DNA of 64,000 nucleotides from Flavobacterium filum DSM 17961 (GTDB lineage: Bacteria; Bacteroidota; Bacteroidia; Flavobacteriales; Flavobacteriaceae). Made by a program: the position numbers and the translations under genes. Every line of letters starts with the position of its first letter. The stretch's first letter is position 1. The DNA is taken from the NCBI RefSeq assembly GCF_000425465.1, contig NZ_AUDM01000003.1:62001-126000 (forward strand), written 5' to 3'. Of this stretch, positions 43,231 to 51,982 are shown in pieces. The notes under the pieces are model-generated. The model saw nothing but the letters and a program-made list of their open reading frames with translations. It had not been told where the DNA came from and did not search any database.

Positions 43231-44166
43231 TTTTAGGTTTTCTAGCATTTCTACGGTCATCAAATCCATATCAAAATTGTGTTTCCAACCCCAATCAGTT
43301 CTAGCAGAAGAATCATCAATCGAGCCTGGCCAACTATCTGCAATTTTTTGACGAAAATCCGGTTTGTATGAAATAGTAAAATCAGGAATATGCTTTTTAA
43401 TTTCTGCCGCAATTTCTTTCGGTGTAAAACTTACTCCAGATAAATTATAAGACGAACGAATTTTAATATTTTCCGAAGGAGCTTGCATTATTTCGATAGT
43501 GGCACGAATGGCATCGTCCATATACATCATTGGTAAACGGGTTTCTTCAGACAAAAAACATTCAAAATTACCATCGCTCAATGCTTTGTGATAAATATCT
43601 ACGGCATAATCAGTTGTTCCTCCGCCTGGTGGTGTTGACCAACTAATTAAGCCCGGATAGCGAACGCTTCTTACATCTACACCAAAAATGTTGTGGTAAT
43701 ATTCACACCAACGTTCTCCGGCTTGTTTCGAAATTCCGTACACGGTAGTTGGTTCCATTATGGTATATTGTGGCGTATTTTCTCTAGGTGTTGTTGGTCC
43801 AAAAACGGCAATACTTGATGGCCAAAATATCTTTTTTATTTTTCCGGCTTTCGCTAAATTTAATACATGAAAAAGTGAATTCATATTCAAATCCCATGCA
43901 AATGCAGGATTTTTTTCGGCTGTAGCTGATAATAAAGCAGCCATTAAATACACTTCTTCTACGTGATATTTTTCAATAATATGTTCAATTTGATTGAAAT
44001 CAAGAGCATTCAATACTTCAAAAATTCCGTCATTTACTACTTCATTATTCAGTTTTCTGATATCAGAAGCAATTACATTCTCGCTTCCGTAAATCGTTCT
44101 TAATCGATGGGTTAATTCAGTACCAATTTGACCACAGGCACCAATAATCAGAATTTTTGCACTCAT
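43225..44166 (-). CDS. L-threonine 3-dehydrogenase, GalE-like SDR type
   Basis: A 313-residue extended SDR. The NAD-binding motif is GACGQIG (residues 9-15); the catalytic pair is Tyr143-Lys147 in TVYGISKQAGERW. WPSSIAVFGP, SVRYPGLISWSTPPGGGTTDY and the end FRQKIADSWPGSIDDSSARTDW agree with the SDR-type threonine dehydrogenase first studied in Flavobacterium, not the MDR/zinc type. It oxidises L-threonine to 2-amino-3-ketobutyrate. No KBL gene is adjacent. UDP-glucose epimerase is the main alternative and is less likely. Confidence 0.87.
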   Translation of the reverse strand: MSAKILIIGACGQIGTELTHRLRTIYGSENVIASDIRKLNNEVVNDGIFEVLNALDFNQIEHIIEKYHVEEVYLMAALLSATAEKNPAFAWDLNMNSLFHVLNLAKAGKIKKIFWPSSIAVFGPTTPRENTPQYTIMEPTTVYGISKQAGERWCEYYHNIFGVDVRSVRYPGLISWSTPPGGGTTDYAVDIYHKALSDGNFECFLSEETRLPMMYMDDAIRATIEIMQAPSENIKIRSSYNLSGVSFTPKEIAAEIKKHIPDFTISYKPDFRQKIADSWPGSIDDSSARTDWGWKHNFDMDLMTVEMLENLKK

Positions 44167-44182
44167 GAAAAATATATTTCTG

Positions 44183-44190
44183 CAAATATA
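44183..44190 (-). promoter_or_regulatory. -7 box of the threonine dehydrogenase gene
   Basis: TATATTTG on the minus strand, 16 bases before the start codon at 44166, fits TAnnTTTG. Confidence 0.5.
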
Positions 44191-44269
44191 ACGTTTTCGT
44201 AAACTAAAAAAAGGAAGTAAAACGGCTTTTATTTCAGAAAGCTTTAACGTAGTAAATGAAGTTTAAAAT

Positions 44270-44277
44270 TACCTTTG
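44270..44277 (+). promoter_or_regulatory. -7 box upstream of the lipoprotein-mfd pair
   Basis: TACCTTTG fits TAnnTTTG. It lies downstream of the possible start at 44256 and upstream of the ATG at 44304, which decides for the latter. Confidence 0.5.
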
Positions 44278-44303
44278 TATTTTTGAACAGTAAAAGTAGG
44301 CTC

Positions 44304-44891
44304 ATGAAATTATTTATTCGTTTTTTCCTGTTTTCATTTTTAATCTTTTTTTCTTGTCAAGATGAGAATGAAGCCAGACGAATTCAACAACAAAAAGAAA
44401 TTACCAAAAAAGAAGAAATTGCCAAGAGAATTCATTCCGCTTGGAACTTTCGTTCCGTTTCTTTAAGTCCGTTAGCCACAAATTTTACCACTGATTGGGC
44501 AGAATGGAGATTGTTTCAAACCGAACTTTATCAAAAACCAACCAACAGCTTGACCGCATTTCAGAAAAAATCTAAAATGCTCACTAAAAAAGCAGATGAA
44601 GTACTTCAAACGATTCCGGGAATATTATTTCGCCCAGAATTTAAAACTCGATTCACCGTTTTGTTAAACAAATTTCGTTCCATCGAAATGTACTTAAATC
44701 TAACCGAAATTCCTGAAAAAAAAGTGATCGGATTGATCTCCGAAATCAACTTAGAACTCTTATCAATCGAATCACAAATGAATGAACTGGCTCGCAAAAA
44801 TCAAATTCCTATGGAACAAGGCGAAGCCGATATGATTCGAATGTTAGACACTTCCCGAGCCGTTCGAGAAACACCAAAAAATCTAGACTAG
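44304..44891 (+). CDS. Lipoprotein of unknown function
   Basis: The ATG at 44304 opens an SPII signal (LIFFSC, lipid Cys near residue 15). The mature part of about 180 residues is helical and charged (RRIQQQKEITKKEEIAKRIH at the start, then many Lys/Glu). I do not recognise a family. It ends directly before the TTG start of mfd, so the two are co-transcribed. Confidence 0.75.
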   Translation: MKLFIRFFLFSFLIFFSCQDENEARRIQQQKEITKKEEIAKRIHSAWNFRSVSLSPLATNFTTDWAEWRLFQTELYQKPTNSLTAFQKKSKMLTKKADEVLQTIPGILFRPEFKTRFTVLLNKFRSIEMYLNLTEIPEKKVIGLISEINLELLSIESQMNELARKNQIPMEQGEADMIRMLDTSRAVRETPKNLD

Positions 44892-47800
44892 TTGAACGTT
44901 TCAAATATTTCTTCCGCCTATAATTCTTCTGCTAAAATTATTCAATTGGCAGAAAATATCGCCGTTCCCGAAAAAAAAGTGCAAATCAAAGGATTGGTTG
45001 GTTCTTCGCTTTCGTTTGTTATTCAAGCTCTTTTTGAAAAATCGGAATTGCCTTTTTTATTGCTTTTTAATGACAAGGAAGAAGCTGCTTATTATTTGAA
45101 TGATTTAGAAAATCTCATCAACGATCAAGATGTGTTGTTTTATCCGAGTTCGTATCGCAGACCATATCAAATTGAAGAAACGGATAATGCCAATATTTTG
45201 CTTCGGGCCGAAGTATTAAACCGGATCAATTCCCGAAAAAAACCATCGATTATTGTTACTTATCCGGAAGCTCTTTTTGAAAAAGTGGTGACCCGAAAAG
45301 AATTGGATAAGAACACGCTGAAAGTGGCGGTTGCCGACCAAATTTCGATTGATTTTATCAACGAAGTATTGTTTGAATACAACTTCAAACGGGTAGATTT
45401 TGTATCAGAACCCGGCGAATTTTCGGTTCGTGGTGGAATTATCGATGTGTTTTCATTTTCAAATGATAATCCGTACCGAATTGAATTCTTCGGAAATGAA
45501 GTCGATAGCATCCGAACGTTTGACGTAGAAACGCAACTTTCACTGGAAAAACAGAAGAAAATTGCCATCATTCCCAACGTAGAAAATAAATTTTTACAAG
45601 AAAACAGAGAAAGTTTCCTTAATTATATCAACCCAAAAACCGTACTTTTTGTTCAGGAAACAGAAATGGTTTTGAATCAATTTGATAAATTATTTGACAA
45701 AGCAACCGAAGCTTTTGGCAAACTTTCTAATGAAATAAAACATGCTTCGCCCGAAGAACTTTTTATCAATCAATCGTCATTTGTAAAAAAAGCTCTCGAT
45801 TTTTCAATAGTTGAAATCGGATTGAAATCGTTTTTTAAAACAGAAAAAACAATTGAATTTCATACCAAACCGCAACCTTCATTCAACAAACAATTTGATT
45901 TATTGTTGAATGATTTGAACGAAAATCACTTTAACGGAATCAAGAATTACCTGTTTTGTTCCAATGAAAATCAAGCCAATCGCTTTCATGATATTTTTGA
46001 AAGTTTGGATGAAGAAAATCATGAAAACATCCGAAAACAATACAAAACCATTGTTTTTCCACTTTATCAAGGTTTTATTGACGAAGAAAACCAATTGGCT
46101 TGCTACACCGATCATCAAATTTTTGAACGGTATCATAAATTCAGCATCAAAAACGGGTATTCTAAAAAGCAAACCATTACGCTAAAGGAATTAACCCAAC
46201 TTTCGGTTGGCGATTATGTAACGCATATTGACCACGGTATCGGGAAATTTGGCGGTTTGCAAAAAATTCAGGTAGAAGGCAAAATGCAAGAAGCCATCAA
46301 ATTGGTGTATGCCGATAATGATATTGTGTATGTGAGCATTCATTCACTACACAAAATTTCAAAATACAACGGAAAAGACGGAACGCCACCCAAAATTTAT
46401 AAATTGGGCTCCAATGCGTGGAAAGCCTTAAAACAAAAGACCAAAGCCAGAGTTAAACACATTGCATTCAACTTGATTCAATTGTACGCTAAAAGACGTT
46501 TGGAAAAAGGTTTTGCTTGTGCACCGGACAGTTATTTGCAAAAAGAGTTAGAAAGTTCGTTTATTTATGAAGATACGCCGGACCAAATTACGGCTACACA
46601 AGATGTAAAAAACGACATGGAACGCGACCGCCCGATGGATCGATTGGTGTGTGGTGATGTTGGTTTTGGTAAAACCGAAGTCGCGATTCGTGCCGCATTT
46701 AAAGCCGTTGATAACGGGAAACAGGTTGCTGTTTTAGTTCCTACAACAATTTTGGCTTATCAGCATTTCCGAACGTTTTCGGAACGATTGAAAGATATGC
46801 CGGTTACGATTCACTATTTAAACCGATTTAGAACCGCCAAACAAAAAACCGAAACGATAAAAGGTTTAGCCGAAGGCAAAGTAGATATCATCATTGGAAC
46901 CCATCAATTGGTTAACAAAGATGTAAAATTTAAAGATTTAGGTTTGTTAATCATTGATGAAGAACAAAAATTTGGCGTGAATGTAAAAGATAAACTCAAA
47001 ACGATTTCTGCTACGGTAGATACGTTGACTTTGACAGCGACTCCGATTCCGAGAACGTTACAATTTTCGTTAATGGCAGCAAGAGATTTATCGGTTATTA
47101 CAACGCCACCGCCCAATCGTTATCCCATCGAAACGCAAGTGGTTGGATTCAATGAAGAATTGATTAGGGATGCCATTTCGTATGAAATTCAGCGAAACGG
47201 TCAGGTGTTTTTCATCAATAATCGAATAGAAAACATCAAAGAAGTAGCCGGAATGATTCAGCGACTGGTTCCTGATGCTCGCGTAGGAATTGGACATGGA
47301 CAATTGGACGGCAAAAAGTTAGAAGAATTAATGCTGGCTTTTATGAATGGTGAATTTGATGTTTTAGTTGCTACAACCATTATCGAAAGCGGTTTGGATG
47401 TGCCAAACGCCAACACAATTTTCATCAACAATGCCAATAATTTTGGTTTGTCCGATTTGCATCAAATGCGAGGTCGTGTGGGTCGAAGCAACAAAAAAGC
47501 GTTTTGTTATTTCATCACACCTCCTCAATCTGTGATGACGGAAGATGCGAGAAAACGAATCAATGCGTTAACGCAATTTAGCGAGTTGGGAAGCGGTTTC
47601 AACATTGCCATGAAAGATTTAGAAATTCGAGGTGCCGGCGATTTATTGGGTGGTGAACAAAGCGGTTTTATCAACGAAATTGGATTTGAAACCTATCAAA
47701 AAATCATGAACGAAGCCATTGAAGAACTAAAAGAAAACGAATTCAAAGAATTGTATCAAGAAGAAAGCGATATTGAAACCAAAGAATTTGTAAAAGATCT

Positions 47801-48254
47801 TCAAATTGATACTGATTTTGAATTGTTGTTTCCGGATGATTACATCAACAGCGTTAATGAACGTTTGAATCTATACAACGAACTCGGAAATGTAAAAGAT
47901 GAAGAAGGTTTATTGGCTTACGAACAAAAGCTAATTGACCGTTTCGGGCCATTGACAAAAGAAGCCCAAGCTTTGTTAAACAGTATCCGTATCAAATGGA
48001 TTGCCACCCGATTAGGCATTGAAAAACTCATCATGAAACAAGACAAAATGATCGGTTATTTTGTGGGCGATCAACAAAGTGATTATTACCAATCGGCTCG
48101 TTTTCATAAAGTACTTCAATTTGTGCAACAAAACGGCAATCACTGCAAAATGAAAGAGAAAGAAACCAAAAGCGGCTTGCGTTTATTACTGACTTTTGAA
48201 AATGTAAAATCGATTAGAAAGGCGTTGGAATTGATGGAGATGATGGGAAGATAA
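44892..48254 (+). CDS. mfd: Transcription-repair coupling factor Mfd
   Basis: Mfd removes stalled RNA polymerase at DNA lesions and recruits UvrA. The 1120-residue protein starts at TTG 44892, immediately after the previous stop. The order is a UvrB-like module (PSSYRRPYQIEETDNANI), the CarD-like RNA polymerase interaction domain (about residues 435-500: GDYVTHIDHGIGKFGG), the helicase core with Walker A GDVGFGKT (588-595), DEEQ, and TRG motifs with LTATPIPRTLQFS and QMRGRVGRS, then the C-terminal TRCF domain. Length and order are standard. Confidence 0.97.
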   Translation: MNVSNISSAYNSSAKIIQLAENIAVPEKKVQIKGLVGSSLSFVIQALFEKSELPFLLLFNDKEEAAYYLNDLENLINDQDVLFYPSSYRRPYQIEETDNANILLRAEVLNRINSRKKPSIIVTYPEALFEKVVTRKELDKNTLKVAVADQISIDFINEVLFEYNFKRVDFVSEPGEFSVRGGIIDVFSFSNDNPYRIEFFGNEVDSIRTFDVETQLSLEKQKKIAIIPNVENKFLQENRESFLNYINPKTVLFVQETEMVLNQFDKLFDKATEAFGKLSNEIKHASPEELFINQSSFVKKALDFSIVEIGLKSFFKTEKTIEFHTKPQPSFNKQFDLLLNDLNENHFNGIKNYLFCSNENQANRFHDIFESLDEENHENIRKQYKTIVFPLYQGFIDEENQLACYTDHQIFERYHKFSIKNGYSKKQTITLKELTQLSVGDYVTHIDHGIGKFGGLQKIQVEGKMQEAIKLVYADNDIVYVSIHSLHKISKYNGKDGTPPKIYKLGSNAWKALKQKTKARVKHIAFNLIQLYAKRRLEKGFACAPDSYLQKELESSFIYEDTPDQITATQDVKNDMERDRPMDRLVCGDVGFGKTEVAIRAAFKAVDNGKQVAVLVPTTILAYQHFRTFSERLKDMPVTIHYLNRFRTAKQKTETIKGLAEGKVDIIIGTHQLVNKDVKFKDLGLLIIDEEQKFGVNVKDKLKTISATVDTLTLTATPIPRTLQFSLMAARDLSVITTPPPNRYPIETQVVGFNEELIRDAISYEIQRNGQVFFINNRIENIKEVAGMIQRLVPDARVGIGHGQLDGKKLEELMLAFMNGEFDVLVATTIIESGLDVPNANTIFINNANNFGLSDLHQMRGRVGRSNKKAFCYFITPPQSVMTEDARKRINALTQFSELGSGFNIAMKDLEIRGAGDLLGGEQSGFINEIGFETYQKIMNEAIEELKENEFKELYQEESDIETKEFVKDLQIDTDFELLFPDDYINSVNERLNLYNELGNVKDEEGLLAYEQKLIDRFGPLTKEAQALLNSIRIKWIATRLGIEKLIMKQDKMIGYFVGDQQSDYYQSARFHKVLQFVQQNGNHCKMKEKETKSGLRLLLTFENVKSIRKALELMEMMGR

Positions 48255-48274
48255 TTTTCACAATAACTATTTTT

Positions 48275-48331
48275 AAACTTATTTGACTTATATGGTAAAT
48301 TAATTTTTTACCATATAAGTCATATAAGTTT
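48275..48331. terminator. Long hairpin between convergent mfd and the ACT-like gene
   Basis: 48275-48299 pairs with 48307-48331 over 25 bp with a single mismatch and a 7-base loop. The inner 16 bp (TGACTTATATGGTAAA) are perfect. It lies between two convergent genes and could act as a bidirectional terminator, although the T-tracts at its flanks are short. Confidence 0.6.
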
Positions 48332-48990
48332 TATAAGCTTTTTAAATCCTTAATAACCTTAAACGCTACATCCACTTCCTCTTCGCTTACTAAAATTGTA
48401 AATTCGTTGGAAGTTGAAATTACTTCGTTGATGATAATTCCTTCCCAAGCCAAACGTTGAAAAATAAAGTAATAAATCCCGGGAATACTTATGTTTTCTT
48501 TGGGTAATTTTACGGTAATAGAGGCTAAATTATCCAATTTTTGAATCAATTTTTCGCCTGAAAAATGTTTGTCAACTAAATAGCCAACACTATTGCTTAC
48601 TACAATATTTGTTTCATTTACGCCACGTGAAGATGTGTAAAAAATACCATTTTCTTTATTGATTTCTGAAATCAAAGCCGCTTGTTTGTCTAAAATGGTT
48701 TCGGAAACCGCAAACGTATAATCGATTAACGAAGAACGAACCGTGATTTCACCAATGTTTTTTAAGACTTTCAAAATTTTATGATTCACTCGAAAATCCA
48801 ATTCTTCCGAAAGGCGTTTTAAAGCCATAACCACCGCTCCTTGCTTGACATCTTTGCCCAATTCCTGCTCCAATTCGGGCATCATGTTTCGGGATAATGA
48901 AGTGAGATTGATGATACCTTGCGACAAAGCACTCAATAAAAAAGGTTTGGTCTTGATGTAATGTTCTACAACCGAAGAAATTGTTTTCAT
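48331..48990 (-). CDS. Protein with C-terminal ACT-like domain
   Basis: The ATG at 48990 (MKTISSVVEHY) is chosen over the one 24 bases upstream, which would add MAFFKRND; both are possible. The 219-residue protein has an N-terminal helical part (LSQGIINLTSLSRNMMPELEQELGKDV) and a C-terminal half (about residues 150-219: ITVKLPKENISIPGIYYFI to FTILVSEEEVDVAFKVI) like the ACT domain of aspartokinases, but no kinase domain. Amino-acid sensing is inferred. Function unknown. Confidence 0.7.
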   Translation of the reverse strand: MKTISSVVEHYIKTKPFLLSALSQGIINLTSLSRNMMPELEQELGKDVKQGAVVMALKRLSEELDFRVNHKILKVLKNIGEITVRSSLIDYTFAVSETILDKQAALISEINKENGIFYTSSRGVNETNIVVSNSVGYLVDKHFSGEKLIQKLDNLASITVKLPKENISIPGIYYFIFQRLAWEGIIINEVISTSNEFTILVSEEEVDVAFKVIKDLKSL

Positions 48991-49053
48991 ATCATTTCGT
49001 TTAAAAAACGCCACAAAGATATAAATAAAAACAATTTGTTACAAATATAACAT

Positions 49054-50220
49054 TTAGTGTTTTATTAATTTTACCGTTTTCTTTTGTTGATGTTGAATTA
49101 CAGTCAGAAAATATACTCCACCAGAAAGAAAAGAAGTTTCCAATTGAATTTCGTTTATGGCTTTTCCTTCCAAAATTTTATTGGCTTTCAAATCAAAAAG
49201 AGTATATTCAAAAGGCGTTTCAATAACAGATTTTACTATAATTACTTCCTTAAACGGATTGGGAGAAACCTTAAAAGGTATCGTTGAGGATGAATTTGTA
49301 AGCGATAAATTTTCACATAATTGACAGTTACTATTTGTAACATTCGTATCATCATTCCCTTTTAAGGCTTCAAAAAGTTCACCCGAAACACAATTTTCCT
49401 TCAAAAAATAATCCAACCATAAATTAAGATAAGAATAAATAATTTGATGTTGCTGTGCTCTGGTTATTGTAGGTGAAGGTGAACAACTTCCTTCGCCCAC
49501 CGAACAGAAAAAATTAGAATTAGCCATTTGACAATGACTTCCACCAGTAATGCCCAAATAATTTTTACAACTACTTTGCAAAGCGTTAAACATCGGTAAT
49601 TGATTGGTTACCGGAGGCGTAACACAATCATTAATCCCCGCAATCGTAAATGATGGTATTTCTAAAGCCGAAGAAGCACCAATTGCAGAAGGATTGGTTT
49701 CCGCCGCTGCAAAAGTAACCACATGATTAATTTGAGTAGAATATTGTTTTGCCAATAAAGCACAACCTCCACCCATACTATGTCCCATTACTGCATTTTT
49801 TGAAGAAATTCTTGAGAAAAAAAGCGAATTGGATTGATTATTTAAACCATTCATCGCTTCAATAACAAAAGCTAAATCTTTTGCAAAATTGGTATGTGAC
49901 GGTGAAAAAGAACCCTCTGTTTTTGGAAAGGCCATAATATATCCTTGCGGAACCAATTCTTCCCAAAAATTTTGATAGGCTTCAAAAGTCATGACAAAAC
50001 CATGACCAAAAGAAAGCAAAGGAAAAGTTTGATTGGAAGAAACTATAATTGGCACATCTGTTCCATTGGTATCAGCCGGGTAAAAAACCTCAGTCGCAAT
50101 AGTTCTATTTCGAGAAGTATCAAAAAGGTTTAAAGTAGTTCTACCGATTTGAAAAGGTTGAGCAAAAAGGGTGAAACAACCCAAAAACCAAATAATGAAT
50201 GCTTTTTTCATTTCTTTCAA
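49054..50220 (-). CDS. Secreted alpha/beta hydrolase with T9SS type A sorting domain
   Basis: A 388-residue exported protein. The signal peptide ends near residue 20 (FTLFAQ). The hydrolase has the nucleophile elbow GHSMGGG (Ser148), a downstream Asp candidate in INDCVTPP and a His in GGSHCQM, a lipase/chlorophyllase-like plan. The last 75 residues (FKVSPNPFKEVIIV, YTLFDLKANKILEG, LSGGVYFLTV, VKLIKH) form the T9SS C-terminal sorting domain, so the enzyme is sent to the surface or outside. Six or more Cys suggest disulfides. The substrate is unknown. Confidence 0.85.
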   Translation of the reverse strand: MKEMKKAFIIWFLGCFTLFAQPFQIGRTTLNLFDTSRNRTIATEVFYPADTNGTDVPIIVSSNQTFPLLSFGHGFVMTFEAYQNFWEELVPQGYIMAFPKTEGSFSPSHTNFAKDLAFVIEAMNGLNNQSNSLFFSRISSKNAVMGHSMGGGCALLAKQYSTQINHVVTFAAAETNPSAIGASSALEIPSFTIAGINDCVTPPVTNQLPMFNALQSSCKNYLGITGGSHCQMANSNFFCSVGEGSCSPSPTITRAQQHQIIYSYLNLWLDYFLKENCVSGELFEALKGNDDTNVTNSNCQLCENLSLTNSSSTIPFKVSPNPFKEVIIVKSVIETPFEYTLFDLKANKILEGKAINEIQLETSFLSGGVYFLTVIQHQQKKTVKLIKH

Positions 50221-50271
50221 AACTATTAATGGATTAAAAGTAAGTTATTTAGCTGTAAACAAAAAAATTTA

Positions 50272-50631
50272 CTAAAAATAATAAAAAGCATCTTCAATGT
50301 GTTCAATCGAAGTTTCATGATTGTTCAGCACGATGCCAATAATATCAAAACGCACTTCCAAATCCAGGTCATTTTCGATCATGTATTGATCTACGGCTTT
50401 GACTAAATTTTGAATCTTTTTTCCTTTTACAAAATCTTGTGGTAAACCAAAGTCGGCCGAGGTTCGGGTTTTGACTTCCACAATGGCTAAAATGTTATCT
50501 TTTTGAGCCACAATATCCAGCTCGGCTTTTTGAAAAACCCAGTTGCGTTCCAAGATTTCGTAACCTGCTTTTTGTAGAAAATCAGCGGCTATTTCTTCTC
50601 CTTTTTTACCGAGTTCGTTGTGTTGTGCCAT
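50272..50631 (-). CDS. yraN: YraN family (UPF0102) endonuclease-like protein
   Basis: A 119-residue protein with the UPF0102 pattern: GKKGEEIAADFLQKAGYEIL, ELDIVAQKDNILAIVEVKTRTS (the E-D-ExK nuclease-like motif), and FDIIGIVL. The family has a Holliday-resolvase-like fold but no agreed function. It has the family length of about 120 residues. Confidence 0.92.
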   Translation of the reverse strand: MAQHNELGKKGEEIAADFLQKAGYEILERNWVFQKAELDIVAQKDNILAIVEVKTRTSADFGLPQDFVKGKKIQNLVKAVDQYMIENDLDLEVRFDIIGIVLNNHETSIEHIEDAFYYF

Positions 50632-50702
50632 TGAGATTTAAGATTTTTGATTAACGATTTTTGATTTATGAAGTGATTCCTAATAAATAATTATCATAAT
50701 TA

Positions 50703-51668
50703 TTAATCAAACTTCAAAACCGTTCCACTTTCACTAACTTCTAATGTAACCTGCCTTCCAAAAACCAAAGCTCGGTTATCCGGAATATGTCCTGCCGGGA
50801 AATTGTAAACTATCGGAATGTCATATTTTTGGGTGATATCTTGAATAATTTCCAAGGCATTTTTGCCCCATGGAATTTCGTTATCGTTCATTTTGGTCAT
50901 GCTTCCTACCACAATTCCTTTTAAACTTTCCAAACAACCGTTGCGTTTGAGGTTCATCATCATGCGGTCGATGTGGTATAAATATTCGTCTAAGTCTTCC
51001 AGAAACAAAATTTTATCGGTGCAATCTATCGCAGATGCCGACCCAAACAAGCTGTATAAAATAGAAAGATTTCCGCCCACCATTTCACCTTTGGCTTTAC
51101 CCAACTTATTCATTTTATCATACGGAATCGAATAGGAAAGGCTTTCGCCAAATAAGGCTTTGCGTAAGCTTTCTTTGGCTTCGGGAGTAGCTCTCGGAAT
51201 ATTAACCGGCATCATTCCATGAATGGATTGAAAACCCATCGTATTCAAATGACTATGCAAAACTGTGACATCACTAAACCCAATCACCCATTTTGGATTT
51301 TTTTTGAATGTAGAAAAATCGATTAAATCAACCATACGAACGGTTCCGTAACCGCCACGAACACACCAAATGGCTTTTACATTCGGGTTGTTCATTTGCG
51401 TTTTAAAATCCTTAGCTCGGTCTTCATCTGTTCCGGCCAATTGATGGTTATCTAAACCTATAGAAGAACCGATGATGGTTTTTAAACCCCAATTCTCCAA
51501 AAATTCTTTGGCTAATTTTAAATCGTCATTCAAATGTTTTCTGGCTGTGGCTACGATGGCAACCGTGTCGCCTTTTTGTAAATACGGTGGAGTTATCATT
51601 TTTTTATCCATTTGAGCATTGGTGGTGAAAAAAAGTGAAAGGAATAAAAGGGTTACAACGTTTTTCAT
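50703..51668 (-). CDS. LD-carboxypeptidase (LdcA/MccF, peptidase S66)
   Basis: The ATG at 51668 opens a signal peptide (NVVTLLFLSLFFTTNAQ), so the enzyme is exported to the periplasm. The 321-residue protein has S66 landmarks: LQKGDTVAIVATA, IWCVRGGYGTVRMVDLIDF (nucleophile Ser environment GGYG then GFSDVTVLHSHL), GNLSILYSLFGS and LFLEDLDEYLYHIDRM, and a His in PAGHIPDNRA. It would trim tetrapeptides in peptidoglycan recycling. Confidence 0.88.
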   Translation of the reverse strand: MKNVVTLLFLSLFFTTNAQMDKKMITPPYLQKGDTVAIVATARKHLNDDLKLAKEFLENWGLKTIIGSSIGLDNHQLAGTDEDRAKDFKTQMNNPNVKAIWCVRGGYGTVRMVDLIDFSTFKKNPKWVIGFSDVTVLHSHLNTMGFQSIHGMMPVNIPRATPEAKESLRKALFGESLSYSIPYDKMNKLGKAKGEMVGGNLSILYSLFGSASAIDCTDKILFLEDLDEYLYHIDRMMMNLKRNGCLESLKGIVVGSMTKMNDNEIPWGKNALEIIQDITQKYDIPIVYNFPAGHIPDNRALVFGRQVTLEVSESGTVLKFD

Positions 51669-51756
51669 GTTCACCGGTTTTCTTTTAACAAATAAACAAA
51701 TTATCCTTTGGTTTAGCAAGTTGATTTGTTTTGAAATGATTTGTTACACGAATTTT

Positions 51757-51900
51757 TAGCCCGGATAGTAGTGGAAACCCCGCAGGACTGAAAGCTAATT
51801 TTTCTTTGCTTTTTGGGGCGACCAACGGAAGCCACAGAAAAGCGGTAGAAAAATAGCTTGAAGGCCGAGGAGTTGTAACGAATAGCCGGATTAGCTTCTA
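51757..51900 (+). other. Structured intergenic element of unknown type (possible ncRNA or repeat family member)
   Basis: The 314-base gap between the LD-carboxypeptidase and metG starts contains a 144-base block that is GC-richer than usual intergenic DNA here. It opens TAGCCCGGATAGTAGTGG and closes AATAGCCGGATTAGCTTCTA, so both ends carry TAGCC(C)GGAT in the same orientation. CCGC (51780) can pair with GCGG (51842), GCTAAT (51794) with ATTAGC (51890), and AGTGG with CCAC (51832). No open reading frame fits. Similar blocks with this start and end are, to my memory, frequent in Flavobacterium spacers. The rest of the gap holds the metG promoter. Confidence 0.5.
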
Positions 51901-51957
51901 ATAAAAATAAATTGTATTCTGTGTGAAATTGACATCGTGTCTCTGCGATAAAAAACT

Positions 51958-51965
51958 TATTTTTG
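51958..51965 (+). promoter_or_regulatory. -7 box of metG
   Basis: TATTTTTG fits TAnnTTTG, 17 bases before the ATG at 51983. This excludes starts upstream of the box. Confidence 0.5.
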
Positions 51966-51982
51966 CATACAATTTCGAAATT

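Noticed and set aside
44256..44303. Upstream start for the lipoprotein gene before mfd
   Set aside because: The promoter box lies at 44270-44277, inside this stretch, and the SPII signal begins at 44304.
49054..50220. Polyester (PET) hydrolase identity for the T9SS hydrolase
   Set aside because: The GHSMG motif and the sorting domain also occur in such enzymes, but the N-terminal half looks more like chlorophyllase/PAF-acetylhydrolase-type proteins and no further diagnostic motif is seen.
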